Translations under genes and position numbers: made by a program
Part shown: one piece after another, positions 17,439 to 25,960 of the stretch
Numbering within the stretch: position 1 is the stretch's first letter
Layout of the letters: every line of letters starts with the position of its first letter
Origin: Clostridia bacterium
Lineage (GTDB): Bacteria; Bacillota; Clostridia; UBA1212
Direction: 5' to 3'
DNA: 48,099 bases
NCBI GenBank assembly: GCA_017625675.1
Contig: JAGAKK010000039.1
Span: forward strand, 1-48,099
Notes under the pieces: generated by a model
What the model was told of the DNA's origin: nothing
The model's input: only the letters and a program-made list of their open reading frames with translations
The model's database searches: none

Positions 17439-18980
17439 TTACTTTTCTACAGGCACGTTTTCAAAGCAGCCCACGTAGGTAGACATACCCGTAGCAATTA
17501 TCTTCTTGAATGCATCACCGTAAGCCTCGCATCTGGTAAGATTTTTCGCAGGAGTAATATCAAGCACGTTAATGTCATTGTAACTGCAGGAAAGCGTTTT
17601 GAGATTTTCAGCCCCCTCAAGCGATAACTCCGTAAGTCCGCAATCTCCTATATTAAGATTCTGAAGTCTTTTATAATCCTTTATACTGAAAGCCACCAGG
17701 TCAGGATTGTCGCTTATATCAAGAGTGATAAGATTTACAAGCGCCGCTGTTTCCTCAGGAGTAAATTCAACAAATCCCGTGTTCGAAAGGTTAAGGTCCT
17801 TAACGGTACCCATTTTCGTATAGTCAAGAGGTACGGTAAGTGTCACCCCTGAAAGGCTTAACTTTGTAAGAGATGGAAGCAAGGATACGTCAAGCTCTGT
17901 AAGCGCCGAATTATCCGCAGTAAGCACTGACAAACCGGAAGGCAAAACCACTGTGCTGACGAGAGAGTCTGATATATCAAGCTCAACAAGTCCGGGAATG
18001 TAACTTACGTCCATTGAAGTAAATCTCGTTCTTCTGAAGGACAACTTTTTCAGGTTTTCAAAAAGCTTCAGATCCGGGCTGTAATCCATGACCAACGCAT
18101 CATCCAGAATAAGCTCCGTAACTCTTGAAACGTCAATAGTATTAAGAACGTAGTCATCAGGATAATTTTCGTATATATCCGGATAGTTTTCCTTCAGCCA
18201 GTTAAAAGCGGCCATTCTCACAAAATTATTTGAAATCTCGACTTTCTTTGCCACCGTAAATATTTCCTTGTATCCTCCGTAAGGAATCTCTCGGTAATAG
18301 CCAAAGCTTCCCACGATCCCCTTTGCAAATATCTGACCGTTTACAGAGGTATTTCTGTCACACTCTATATTTGCATAAGGCGCCATAATGGTTCCGGTAA
18401 CGATGGTGTTCTTTATTTTAACAACCTTGGCCTCATAACAGTTTATTACAAGCCTTGACGCAAGGTTTCCCGTGTCATCGTGAACCAATATATAATAATC
18501 GCTTAGGTCAACCACCTCTCCCGGAATATTGATAAGGGCGTAAAAGGAAGTATTAACAGAATCCACCCAGAAGTATTTAAAATCCGAAAAAGAATAACCT
18601 CCATTGCACAGATTGCCCTGTTCAAGACGGTACACAAGGCGAAGATCCTCCGCAGAGGTTCCTATGCAGAAGAAACCGTTTTCCTCGGGCTTCTCTTTAA
18701 TATCAGTCCACTCGGTGTGTGTTGCCTCCAGTTTCGAAAGCATGGACGAAAGCTCCTCAACGTTTTCAAACTCAGTGCTCACTTCATTTTCCTTGTAGGA
18801 AACGCCCTCACCCAGTATGCTGTCTCCTTTTATGGCATCGCCGCCGTCCCTTATTGCAGTACTGTCCGCAACAAGCTTCACCGCTACAAATGAAAGCACC
18901 ATTACAAGCAAGACCAGTATTACAGTGCCCGGCCTTAATATTCTTTTAAAATCCACGTATTCGCTTTTTCTTCGGCCCAA
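17439..18980 (-). CDS. Membrane-anchored choice-of-anchor-A / leucine-rich-repeat protein
   Basis: A 513-residue predicted surface protein. A short basic N-terminus precedes one membrane helix (about 17-40). Residues ~125-235 resemble the choice-of-anchor A domain of cell-surface adhesins: FYALINIPGEVVDLSD, RLVINCYEAKVVKIKN, VTGTIMAPYANIEC, SVNGQIFAKGI. From ~280 to 500 run leucine-rich repeats (LKKLSFRRTRFTSMDVS, LVELDISDS, LTKLSLSGVTL, LQNLNIGDCGLTELSLEGAENL). No LPXTG motif is present, so it stays on the membrane through the N-terminal helix. It begins 20 bases after the Cof phosphatase gene. The fusion of these two modules is not one I recognise; a binding or adhesion role is inference. 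Confidence 0.65.
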   Translation of the reverse strand: MGRRKSEYVDFKRILRPGTVILVLLVMVLSFVAVKLVADSTAIRDGGDAIKGDSILGEGVSYKENEVSTEFENVEELSSMLSKLEATHTEWTDIKEKPEENGFFCIGTSAEDLRLVYRLEQGNLCNGGYSFSDFKYFWVDSVNTSFYALINIPGEVVDLSDYYILVHDDTGNLASRLVINCYEAKVVKIKNTIVTGTIMAPYANIECDRNTSVNGQIFAKGIVGSFGYYREIPYGGYKEIFTVAKKVEISNNFVRMAAFNWLKENYPDIYENYPDDYVLNTIDVSRVTELILDDALVMDYSPDLKLFENLKKLSFRRTRFTSMDVSYIPGLVELDISDSLVSTVVLPSGLSVLTADNSALTELDVSLLPSLTKLSLSGVTLTVPLDYTKMGTVKDLNLSNTGFVEFTPEETAALVNLITLDISDNPDLVAFSIKDYKRLQNLNIGDCGLTELSLEGAENLKTLSCSYNDINVLDITPAKNLTRCEAYGDAFKKIIATGMSTYVGCFENVPVEK

Positions 18981-19000
18981 ATGAGGTTCCTCCCCTCGCC

Positions 19001-19795
19001 TTAAATCACTTCATAAATAACCTTTGCCACACCCAACTCATCGTTTGATACCGTTATCAGGTCGGCTGCTTTTTTCACCTTTTCTACGGCATTCTCCATA
19101 GCTACCCCAAGACCTGCCGCCTTTAAAAGCTCAATATCATTTTCTCCGTCCCCGAAGGCGACAGACTCACAAACTTCTATCCCCATGATTTCGCACAGCT
19201 TCTTCAAGGCCTCGCCCTTTGAAACCTCCCGGTTAACAAATTCTATGTACTCCGGTGTGGAAGTAAAACAGGAAACATTATCGGGGCATCTTCCCTCAAT
19301 AAACGCAACCAGCAGTTCAGTCTCTTCTGCGGTGTGCGCCCAAAGTATCTTGTCAACGTTTTTTCCTTTAAACGACACGTTTTCGAGGTCGTAGGCCACA
19401 GGCTCTGTCACCGCCAGCTCCGCATACCTTACGGAAATAGGTGTCGTCTTATTTATGTAAAGCTTATCGTCTGCCCAGACGCAGGCCACCGCATCTTTTT
19501 CTCGGGCAAGAGAAAGAATACTCTCTACGCTCTCATCATCAAGACATTTTCTGTACAGAACACAACCTGTCACCGGGTCTGTAATACGTCCTCCATTATA
19601 GGAAATAATAGGAGTGTCAAGGTTCAGTCTGCGGTAATGGGGCATTATCGCCTGAACAGGTCTGCCGGTACATAGCACAAACTTAACACCTTTTTCAGTG
19701 CAATAAGCCACCGCCTGTACGTTCCCCTCAGGCAACAAGGAGTCAGAACCTAAAAGAGTGCCGTCCATATCACTTGCAACCAATTTATGTTTCAT
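19001..19795 (-). CDS. Cof-type HAD-IIB family sugar-phosphatase-like hydrolase
   Basis: A 264-residue HAD phosphatase. Motif I is DMDGTLLGSD (Asp9 nucleophile, Asp11), motif II is CTGRP near 41-45, and motif IV GDGENDIELL near 217-226 binds Mg2+. The Cof/type IIB cap lies between motifs II and III. Such enzymes hydrolyse sugar phosphates, nucleotides or pyridoxal phosphate; the substrate here is unknown. It has its own promoter (19816-19844) and is followed by the leucine-rich-repeat gene. Confidence 0.9.
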   Translation of the reverse strand: MKHKLVASDMDGTLLGSDSLLPEGNVQAVAYCTEKGVKFVLCTGRPVQAIMPHYRRLNLDTPIISYNGGRITDPVTGCVLYRKCLDDESVESILSLAREKDAVACVWADDKLYINKTTPISVRYAELAVTEPVAYDLENVSFKGKNVDKILWAHTAEETELLVAFIEGRCPDNVSCFTSTPEYIEFVNREVSKGEALKKLCEIMGIEVCESVAFGDGENDIELLKAAGLGVAMENAVEKVKKAADLITVSNDELGVAKVIYEVI

Positions 19796-19815
19796 TTTGT
19801 TGCTCCTTCAAATAC

Positions 19816-19844
19816 AGTTTATCACTAATCAAAACCATTGGCAA
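19816..19844 (-). promoter_or_regulatory. Promoter for the Cof hydrolase / LRR operon
   Basis: Minus-strand TTGCCA (19839-19844), 17-bp spacer, TAAACT (19816-19821), ahead of GAAGGAG and ATG 19795. Confidence 0.55.
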
Positions 19845-19864
19845 TACCACGAATGCAGACTACA

Positions 19865-21556
19865 TCACCCTACGCAGGGCAACGTTCTTGCTTCTCTCAC
19901 AACGTCCTCATCCTCTGTAAACAAAGGCCTTACCGCAAAAGAAAATGCGCCCTGTCCGCCCGATAATGAAATCTTCCCTGAAGCAATATCCGGAACGGAG
20001 AAATTTTCGGTGCTCTTAATAAGAAGTCCACGGCCTTGCTTGTCGTTTACCAGCAGCCATCTGACGTCTTCCATTGACGTTTTATCAAGTCCGGTCAATT
20101 CTTTTTTGAAAATTCCCGCTACACCCTTTCGCAAATAATTGTCACCGAAATAGCAAACCTCAGAGAATTCTTCTTCGGGAAGTAACGTAAGGCCTGCTTT
20201 CACATCCCCCTCCATACTGCCTAAAGAAACACTGATCTCTCCGTTGCCGTAAATTATCCACATAGCAGACAATATCCTGCCGTCTTTTTCTCCCGTGCCT
20301 GATATAACCACGTATTTCTTTTCCGAAGCAAGCACTCTGCAACACATATTGACGTCTGCGCCAAAGCCATTGCAATCTTTAACCACCGAAACGCCGTCTA
20401 TAGAAATGTTTGAAAAGCTTCCTTTTTCAAGGTCAAATTCGTGCAGAAAATTCTCACCCTTTACGGTAAGCATGCCGTCTTTATTGATTATTTCAATTTC
20501 CGGCATATCATCGCTGTATGAACGCTCAGGCACCGTCTGAGTTACGGGAAGTTTATACTGCGTTAGATACACTCCCTCTCCGACGTTCAGAAAATATTCG
20601 AAAGGTGATATCTCCGGAACCTTGTACCCTAAATTCACTGCTTTGATGCCATCAGGCAGTATCTCCGGAAGAAAAAAAGCTCCTTCTCTGTATACACCTC
20701 TTTGGTTGTAAATCTTGTAGGGCACCTCAGTCCCTGCCGGTATAACGTTTCCGGATGTATTCTTCACACCCAGAACACCGTTTTTTCCCTCAATCAAGGT
20801 AATTTTAAGAGGTACTCCCGTGATTTTGCAAATGCTTTCTGCATCTTCTGTAAAAACATCTTCATGAGGAGGCTCTTCAAAACTGCAACCGTTTTCAGCC
20901 TCTTTATTAATTGATATTTTCTGCCTCAGCACCTCTCCTGCGCACAAAAGAAGAAGCGTATATTCACTATCCGGTTCATTCTTCGCCTCTGTATTAAGAC
21001 GAACACCTGCCTTGCACACGCCATCCGACTTTTCAAAAACACTTTCAGCGGAGGTCACAAGCTCCAGATCTTCATCATAGAGTTCTGCGGTAAGCTTCGG
21101 CATATTTCCCAGCTCAAGACGGCCGCCCAGACCTGCAATTACGTTAATGCTCCACAGGTCGCCTGCAAGATCACAATGTATATCAATTTTCTCAACGTGC
21201 TTCGCCGGCCTTGCCGTAAGGCAAAATCTTTTCAAAACAGTCTCCGGACAATCAATATCTTCGCCAAGCAAAACACTTATCGTGTTTTTTCCCGGCTTCA
21301 AATTCTCTGTAACGTCAACCTCTCCTTTGAGATTAATACTCTGTCCGTTAATGCAAACACTATATTCCCCGCCGTTTTCCTCTCTCAGATAAACAAGGAG
21401 TCCTTTCCATACCACCGGAAGGTCAAACTCTCTCTCAAATTCTCCGGAAGAGCCCTCCTTAACCGACCACTTTCCGTTAAGACATTTATATCTTTCACCC
21501 CGCCGTCTGTTTCCTCCGATAGCTTCACAACGGCATTTATATGGAATAAAAAACAT
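19865..21556 (-). CDS. LacZ-like (GH2) protein lacking the catalytic TIM barrel
   Basis: A 563-residue protein with the non-catalytic domains of a five-domain beta-galactosidase. Residues ~20-115 match the sugar-binding jelly roll (CLNGKWSV near 25, INGQSINL, VTENLKPGKNTISVLLG), ~118-215 the first immunoglobulin-like domain, ~245-340 the second (GVLGVKNTSGNVIPAG, EILPDGIKAVNLGY), and ~352-563 the Bgal-small domain (LHEFDLEKGSFSNISIDGV, RWLLVNDKQGRGLLI). About 300 residues of (beta/alpha)8 barrel that carry both catalytic glutamates in LacZ are absent: only ~30 residues separate the two immunoglobulin-like domains. No signal peptide. Probably carbohydrate-binding without hydrolysis; this is inference. 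ATG 21556 has AAGGAG nine bases upstream. Confidence 0.65.
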   Translation of the reverse strand: MFFIPYKCRCEAIGGNRRRGERYKCLNGKWSVKEGSSGEFEREFDLPVVWKGLLVYLREENGGEYSVCINGQSINLKGEVDVTENLKPGKNTISVLLGEDIDCPETVLKRFCLTARPAKHVEKIDIHCDLAGDLWSINVIAGLGGRLELGNMPKLTAELYDEDLELVTSAESVFEKSDGVCKAGVRLNTEAKNEPDSEYTLLLLCAGEVLRQKISINKEAENGCSFEEPPHEDVFTEDAESICKITGVPLKITLIEGKNGVLGVKNTSGNVIPAGTEVPYKIYNQRGVYREGAFFLPEILPDGIKAVNLGYKVPEISPFEYFLNVGEGVYLTQYKLPVTQTVPERSYSDDMPEIEIINKDGMLTVKGENFLHEFDLEKGSFSNISIDGVSVVKDCNGFGADVNMCCRVLASEKKYVVISGTGEKDGRILSAMWIIYGNGEISVSLGSMEGDVKAGLTLLPEEEFSEVCYFGDNYLRKGVAGIFKKELTGLDKTSMEDVRWLLVNDKQGRGLLIKSTENFSVPDIASGKISLSGGQGAFSFAVRPLFTEDEDVVREARTLPCVG

Positions 21557-21587
21557 AGCGTAATTCTCCTTAAAAAAAGATGAATTT

Positions 21588-21616
21588 ATTTTACCACAAC
21601 ACTCCTCTTTTTTCAA
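21588..21616 (-). promoter_or_regulatory. Promoter for the LacZ-like gene
   Basis: Minus-strand TTGAAA (21611-21616), 17-bp spacer, TAAAAT (21588-21593). The -35 box overlaps the stop codon of the AI-2E family gene. Confidence 0.6.
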
Positions 21617-22617
21617 GGCTTGGCGCACTTTTTGATTCTTCTTTCCACAAAGTACCTGACGATATACCTAAGCACCGCATACAGCGGAATACCCAGCAGG
21701 ATACCAAACAACCCCCACAGCTCGCCACTTATGAAAAGCACTATTATCGACACCACCGGATGCACTCCCAGCTTTCCCTCAATTATTTTCGGAGATATAA
21801 AATTGTTGTCAAGCTGCTGTACGAGAACGAAAAGAAGCACCGTAAGAAGCGCTCTCCAGGGAGACACCATCAGCGCTGCAAAGGCAGCAGGCACCGCCCC
21901 GATAACGGGCCCTATATAAGGAATAAGATTTGATACACCGCCGATAATGCCAAAGAGCCACGGAACAGGCACTCCTATCAGCCACAATCCAAAGCCTTCC
22001 GTTGCCCCAACAATCACCGCCACGGTAAATTGACCCTTTATAAAAGAGGAAATAATGTTTCCAATATCATGTACTACCTTCACCACGTCGTTCCTTCGGG
22101 AGTACGGAAATATGCCCAAAAGATGCTCGCCTATCTTCTCCTTGTCCTTAATAAAATAGTACGCAAAAATTACTCCCGTAACAATGTCAATTATTACCAC
22201 TGCAATATTTTTCAGTATCAACGCAGCATTTTCAAATATCCGCCCTATGTGTTTGAAAGACTTTTCCTTGGCGCTGATAAAGGAGTCCTCAAGAAAAACA
22301 CGCACGCTGCTCTGTGAACCTTCACCGAACATTTTGTCAAATACAAGCTGAACTGTCTCGTCAATGGCATCAGCGGCATCCGGTAGTTTTTTAACAAAAG
22401 TTATTGCATCGTTTTTCAATATCGGAAATATAAATATTGCCGCGCCTACCGTTATCGCCAGCAAAAGCGCAAATACGATTCCAGGCACAGCAGACCGTTT
22501 TACCCCCTGCTTTTTTACAAGAATACAAACTATCGGGTCCAATAACAGGAAAAGCAACAGCGCTATAAGAAGGGAACAAATTATATGAACAAGACCTGAA
22601 AAGGCTGTTATTTTCAT
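21613..22617 (-). CDS. AI-2E family transporter
   Basis: A 334-residue membrane protein with the UPF0118/AI-2E exporter pattern: paired N-terminal helices, an amphipathic soluble stretch (~65-140), then IIDIVTGVIFAYYFIKDKE, FGIIGGVSNLIPYIGPVIGAVPA (the conserved NLIPYIGP motif) and a last helix FISGELWGLFGILLGIPLYAVL. Members have been linked to autoinducer-2 export and, in some, Na+/H+ antiport; the cargo here is unknown. Its start codon overlaps the PRC-barrel stop (ATGA type, 22614-22617), so translation is coupled. Confidence 0.85.
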   Translation of the reverse strand: MKITAFSGLVHIICSLLIALLLFLLLDPIVCILVKKQGVKRSAVPGIVFALLLAITVGAAIFIFPILKNDAITFVKKLPDAADAIDETVQLVFDKMFGEGSQSSVRVFLEDSFISAKEKSFKHIGRIFENAALILKNIAVVIIDIVTGVIFAYYFIKDKEKIGEHLLGIFPYSRRNDVVKVVHDIGNIISSFIKGQFTVAVIVGATEGFGLWLIGVPVPWLFGIIGGVSNLIPYIGPVIGAVPAAFAALMVSPWRALLTVLLFVLVQQLDNNFISPKIIEGKLGVHPVVSIIVLFISGELWGLFGILLGIPLYAVLRYIVRYFVERRIKKCAKP

Positions 22618-23099
22618 AACAAACTACCTTCATCCCCTATTATTATGGTGTCTTCGCCCACCTCTGTACAATCTCTCAGAAGAAGCGCTTTTCTGCCCTT
22701 TGAAAGATCCTCAAACAATCCTCTTGAAAGCTCCAGCCCTTCAATTTCTCCGGTTTCTGCATTGAATAAAAGATCAGAAACCACGCCAACGCCTTCTCCG
22801 CCGCAAAGCATTGCCCTTTTTCCCTTGTAGCGATCCTTTGAGCAGGACAAACTGCACCCTTTGGCGGCTCTCCGTTTTTTTACGTTTCTTTCGCTGTATA
22901 TTTTGCACACCTTGCCGTCAATTTTAATTATGTCCTCAAGGGAAATAAACTTTTTCCTGAAAAGATTGCCCTTAACGTCGGCAAAGAAACCGATAACGTA
23001 ACCATCGTCGTCATATACAGGCCCTTCCACAAAGCCAATTCTGCTGTCATCCTTTATACAAATTATCGGCACACCCTTTGTTTCCTCAATTTTTACCAC
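22614..23099 (-). CDS. PRC-barrel domain protein
   Basis: A 161-residue soluble protein with two PRC-barrel-like halves: about 1-75 (RIGFVEGPVYDDDGYVIGFFADV) and 95-150 (GVGVVSDLLFNAETGEIEGLELSRGLFEDLSKGR). They are joined by a basic linker with two cysteines (RAAKGCSLSCSKDRYKGKR). PRC barrels act in RNA metabolism and as small-ligand or membrane-associated modules; the specific role is unknown. Translation probably begins at GTG 23099, seven bases after AAGGGG; TTG one codon earlier is the alternative. It overlaps the AI-2E family gene and is divergent from the GH99-like gene. Confidence 0.7.
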   Translation of the reverse strand: MVKIEETKGVPIICIKDDSRIGFVEGPVYDDDGYVIGFFADVKGNLFRKKFISLEDIIKIDGKVCKIYSERNVKKRRAAKGCSLSCSKDRYKGKRAMLCGGEGVGVVSDLLFNAETGEIEGLELSRGLFEDLSKGRKALLLRDCTEVGEDTIIIGDEGSLL

Positions 23100-23149
23100 C
23101 AAATCACCCCTTCGTCATACTATTGTGTGCAATAAATATGATTCTATGC

Positions 23150-23179
23150 TTGCATTTCAGGCAAAAACAGGTGTACAAT
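23150..23179 (+). promoter_or_regulatory. Promoter for the GH99/71-like gene
   Basis: TTGCAT (23150-23155), 18-bp spacer, TACAAT (23174-23179), 45 bases before ATG 23225, which has GAGGTG upstream. Confidence 0.55.
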
Positions 23180-23224
23180 AGAAGAAATAATTGTGAACAA
23201 AATATTGAACCGAGGTGCTTTTTT

Positions 23225-24886
23225 ATGAAAAACAGACCCCTTATGGGAATTGACTCTCTGGGTCGCTCCATGCCTGATATACCCAAGGACAATACAGTCC
23301 GCGAAAACAGGCTTACCGGCCTTTTCTACTTTTTGTGGCTTGATAATAACAACTGCAAGATTTACGACGTATCAAAGATTACTGCAGAAGACCCTGATGC
23401 AGGCTACAAGCCTGATTCTGACGTCTGGGGCAGAGTGGGAGATTACCACTTCTGGGGAGAGCCCTTCTACGGCTATTACTCACAGGGCGACGAGTGGGTC
23501 GTAAGGAAACACATGAAACTTATCACGGAAGCAGGCCTTGATTTTCTCTTCTTTGACACCACCAATGCACTTATCTACGAGGACAAGGCAAAGCTTGTGA
23601 TGAAGATCCTTCAGGAATACCACGACGACGGTTTTAAAATACCTCAGGTCATGTTTTACACAAACACAGCCTCAGGTGCCACAGTCCAGAAGATTTACGA
23701 TGCAATATACAAGCCTGAATTTTGCAAGGACACCTGGTTCTGCCTTGACGGCAAGCCCGTTATTATTGCGGTAGAAAGCGAATGTTCCGAAGAAACGAGA
23801 AACTTCTTCAACATAAAAATGTCTCAATGGCCCAACGAGCCCGATAAGCTGGGTGGCTGGCCCTGGATGGATTTTGCAAAGCCCCAGAGAGTATTTGCAG
23901 ACCTTCAGGGAAATCCCGAGGTTATCAACGTATCCGTGGCGCAGCATCCTCAGTTGAGATTCGGCGACAGCGTTCTTTACGGCGAAACGCAAAATTGCGG
24001 CAGAGCCTTTTCAAAAGGCATAAACGATCCCTCCCCTTACGCCTACGTAAAAGGCGCAAATTTTGAAGAGCAGTTTGAAAGAGCGCTTGAGACAGACCCT
24101 CCTATCGTTCTGATTACCGGCTGGAACGAGTGGATAGCAGGCCGCTGGGAAGGCATTGAGAGTCGTCCCATAATGTTTGTGGACTGTGCAAACTTTGAGT
24201 ACAGCAGAGATATTGAGATGATGCGTGACGGCTATTTCGACAACTTCTATATGCAGCTGGCCCACTACGTACGAAAATACAAGGGCAGCGATGGCTGTAT
24301 CACCGCAGCAGCGGGAGAAGTTACCGAGTATTACAATTTCAGCGACGGTGACATGAATCGTGACGCCATGGGACAGATCGACAGATACACAAACTTCACC
24401 CAGCGAAATGCTCTTCTGAAGTTAGAGGTCTCCCACGATAATGATAATATTAATTTCACTATTACAACCAAAGAGCCTGTCATTGTCAACGAAACAGCCG
24501 CAGACAGAGGCAGTTTTATGAATATTTACATATCCAAGGGAATTGCTCCGGGATTTGATTTTGTTATCAACGGAAAGGCCGATTCAGAACAAAACAAGGC
24601 TTCTGTAGAGAGGATTTTAAGAGCGTCTGCAGAAGTTTCTGAGGACAGACCCTGCGACAATCTTACCGACACGGAGCTTGCAGGGTACGGCGAAATCAAT
24701 ATTTCCGACAATACGGTTAAGTTCACTATTCCCAGAACACTCCTTGACATTGCCCCTGACAAGGACTTTGAAATCTGGATCAAAGCCGCTGACAGCAATA
24801 AAAAATATTGCCGCATAGATCAATTCTATGAGGACGGCGACGTAATGCCTCTGGGAAGACTTGCTTTTGTCTACAGAGGAAAATAA
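23225..24886 (+). CDS. Glycoside hydrolase GH99/GH71-like protein
   Basis: A 553-residue protein. The first ~370 residues form a TIM-barrel-type domain of the GH71/GH99-like superfamily: LFYFLWL, HFWGEPFYGYYSQGDEWVVRKHM, AGLDFLFFDTTNA, IPQVMFYTNTASG and PIVLITGWNEWIAGRW, the WNEW acidic motif typical of these families. Residues ~380-553 look like a beta-rich C-terminal module. No signal peptide is seen, implying a cytoplasmic location unless secretion is non-classical. GH71 members are alpha-1,3-glucanases and GH99 are endo-alpha-mannosidases; activity here is unproven. Single-gene transcript with its own promoter and terminator. Confidence 0.7.
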   Translation: MKNRPLMGIDSLGRSMPDIPKDNTVRENRLTGLFYFLWLDNNNCKIYDVSKITAEDPDAGYKPDSDVWGRVGDYHFWGEPFYGYYSQGDEWVVRKHMKLITEAGLDFLFFDTTNALIYEDKAKLVMKILQEYHDDGFKIPQVMFYTNTASGATVQKIYDAIYKPEFCKDTWFCLDGKPVIIAVESECSEETRNFFNIKMSQWPNEPDKLGGWPWMDFAKPQRVFADLQGNPEVINVSVAQHPQLRFGDSVLYGETQNCGRAFSKGINDPSPYAYVKGANFEEQFERALETDPPIVLITGWNEWIAGRWEGIESRPIMFVDCANFEYSRDIEMMRDGYFDNFYMQLAHYVRKYKGSDGCITAAAGEVTEYYNFSDGDMNRDAMGQIDRYTNFTQRNALLKLEVSHDNDNINFTITTKEPVIVNETAADRGSFMNIYISKGIAPGFDFVINGKADSEQNKASVERILRASAEVSEDRPCDNLTDTELAGYGEINISDNTVKFTIPRTLLDIAPDKDFEIWIKAADSNKKYCRIDQFYEDGDVMPLGRLAFVYRGK

Positions 24887-24905
24887 TATTTTAAATAAAA
24901 AAATG

Positions 24906-24946
24906 AAGCGTACCTGTGAAGAGAAATAGCCTTCATGGGTACGCTT
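24906..24946. terminator. Bidirectional terminator
   Basis: A 16-bp stem (AAGCGTACCTGTGAAG / CTTCATGGGTACGCTT, two G-T wobbles on the plus strand) with a nine-base loop. TCGTTTTGCTT follows on the plus strand; on the minus strand the hairpin (two A-C mismatches) is followed by CATTTTTTTATTT. It separates the convergent GH99-like and dnaI genes. Confidence 0.85.
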
Positions 24947-24955
24947 TCGTTTTGC

Positions 24956-25960
24956 TTATTTTTTTAACTTTTTGAGAATTCTTATGTCATCCCCTGACAG
25001 CCTGCAGATATCAAATGTGGCAAGCCTTGAAAAAATGTGTTCATCATAATTGTTTTTTATCTGAGGTAGCGTAAGATTGGAAGAAACAACCGTCTTTCGT
25101 CTGACCTTTTTATTATCAAGCCTGTTGTTTAAAAGCTCAAGCAAAATACTGTAACGGGCAGCAGACTGTTTTTCCGCCCCGAGATCGTCAATAATCAATA
25201 TCTCCACCTCGTACAATATCTTTTCAAGGTCCTCTCTTTTGGCAATTTTGCTTCTGTCCTCACCATAATAGGTCAGCGCATCGAACAGCTCGGCAGCTGA
25301 CAAGTAAAGCACCGGAACGCCTTTTTTTGTAAATTCATAGGCAATACATCCGCAAAGATGTGTCTTTCCCACACCTGTGCCCCCTGTAAACATCAGATTA
25401 TTAAGGTCCGGCTTGCCAAAATTCTCTACAAATTTTCTTGACATATCCAGGGCAATCTCAGCATTTTTAAGGGGCGAATTGGAATTATCCTCAGCCTTTT
25501 CGCTGTAATACTTTAACTCAAAGCCCTCAAACCCCATATTGTGTATAAGGTTTGCCTCTTTCTGCAGAAACTCAGTATATAACTTCATATAGCAACTGCA
25601 AAAAGTCTTTTTATGTTCAGAGATAACCTCTCCTGTGTCCTGACATAAGGGACAGGTGTATACGTCTGTCAGATAATCTTCCTTAAGTCCTGCCTTTTCA
25701 AGAAGCATCACACGATAACGAGAGCGTTCTTCAATTTCCTTTTTAAGTGAAGCATACTCCTCTGACAAGCTTTTTCCTTCAAGGGCCAGTCTTCCCAGCT
25801 TCACACCGTTTCGTTTTATGTTTTCGTCAGTTTCGCGATAATCAGGAATTGTGTCGCAAACCTCATTATATCTCTCACGAGCAAGTCTCACAGCAGCATT
25901 TCTGCGGTCAGAGAGCACACTTTCAACGTCTTTTTGGATATTAGCCGACTCTTTCATCAT
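24956..25960 (-). CDS. dnaI: DnaI/DnaC-type replicative helicase loader
   Basis: A 334-residue AAA+ ATPase. A zinc-finger-like set in the N-terminal half (Cys103, Cys106, Cys121, Cys123) follows a coiled-coil region, as in the DnaB-helicase-binding domain of DnaI. Walker A is GGTGVGKT (193-200), Walker B is ILIIDDLGAE (~254-263), and VVSSNLTLPQI holds the sensor region. DnaI loads the replicative helicase with DnaD at oriC and restart forks. The start overlaps the dnaD stop (25957-25960), so the two are coupled. The symbol is by function and context; the protein also matches the broader IstB/DnaC family. Confidence 0.85.
   Translation of the reverse strand: MMKESANIQKDVESVLSDRRNAAVRLARERYNEVCDTIPDYRETDENIKRNGVKLGRLALEGKSLSEEYASLKKEIEERSRYRVMLLEKAGLKEDYLTDVYTCPLCQDTGEVISEHKKTFCSCYMKLYTEFLQKEANLIHNMGFEGFELKYYSEKAEDNSNSPLKNAEIALDMSRKFVENFGKPDLNNLMFTGGTGVGKTHLCGCIAYEFTKKGVPVLYLSAAELFDALTYYGEDRSKIAKREDLEKILYEVEILIIDDLGAEKQSAARYSILLELLNNRLDNKKVRRKTVVSSNLTLPQIKNNYDEHIFSRLATFDICRLSGDDIRILKKLKK

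Noticed and set aside
22614..24886. A polysaccharide utilisation locus around the GH99-like and LacZ-like genes
   Set aside because: The genes are on opposite strands with separate promoters, and no sugar transporter, regulator or other glycosidase lies among them.
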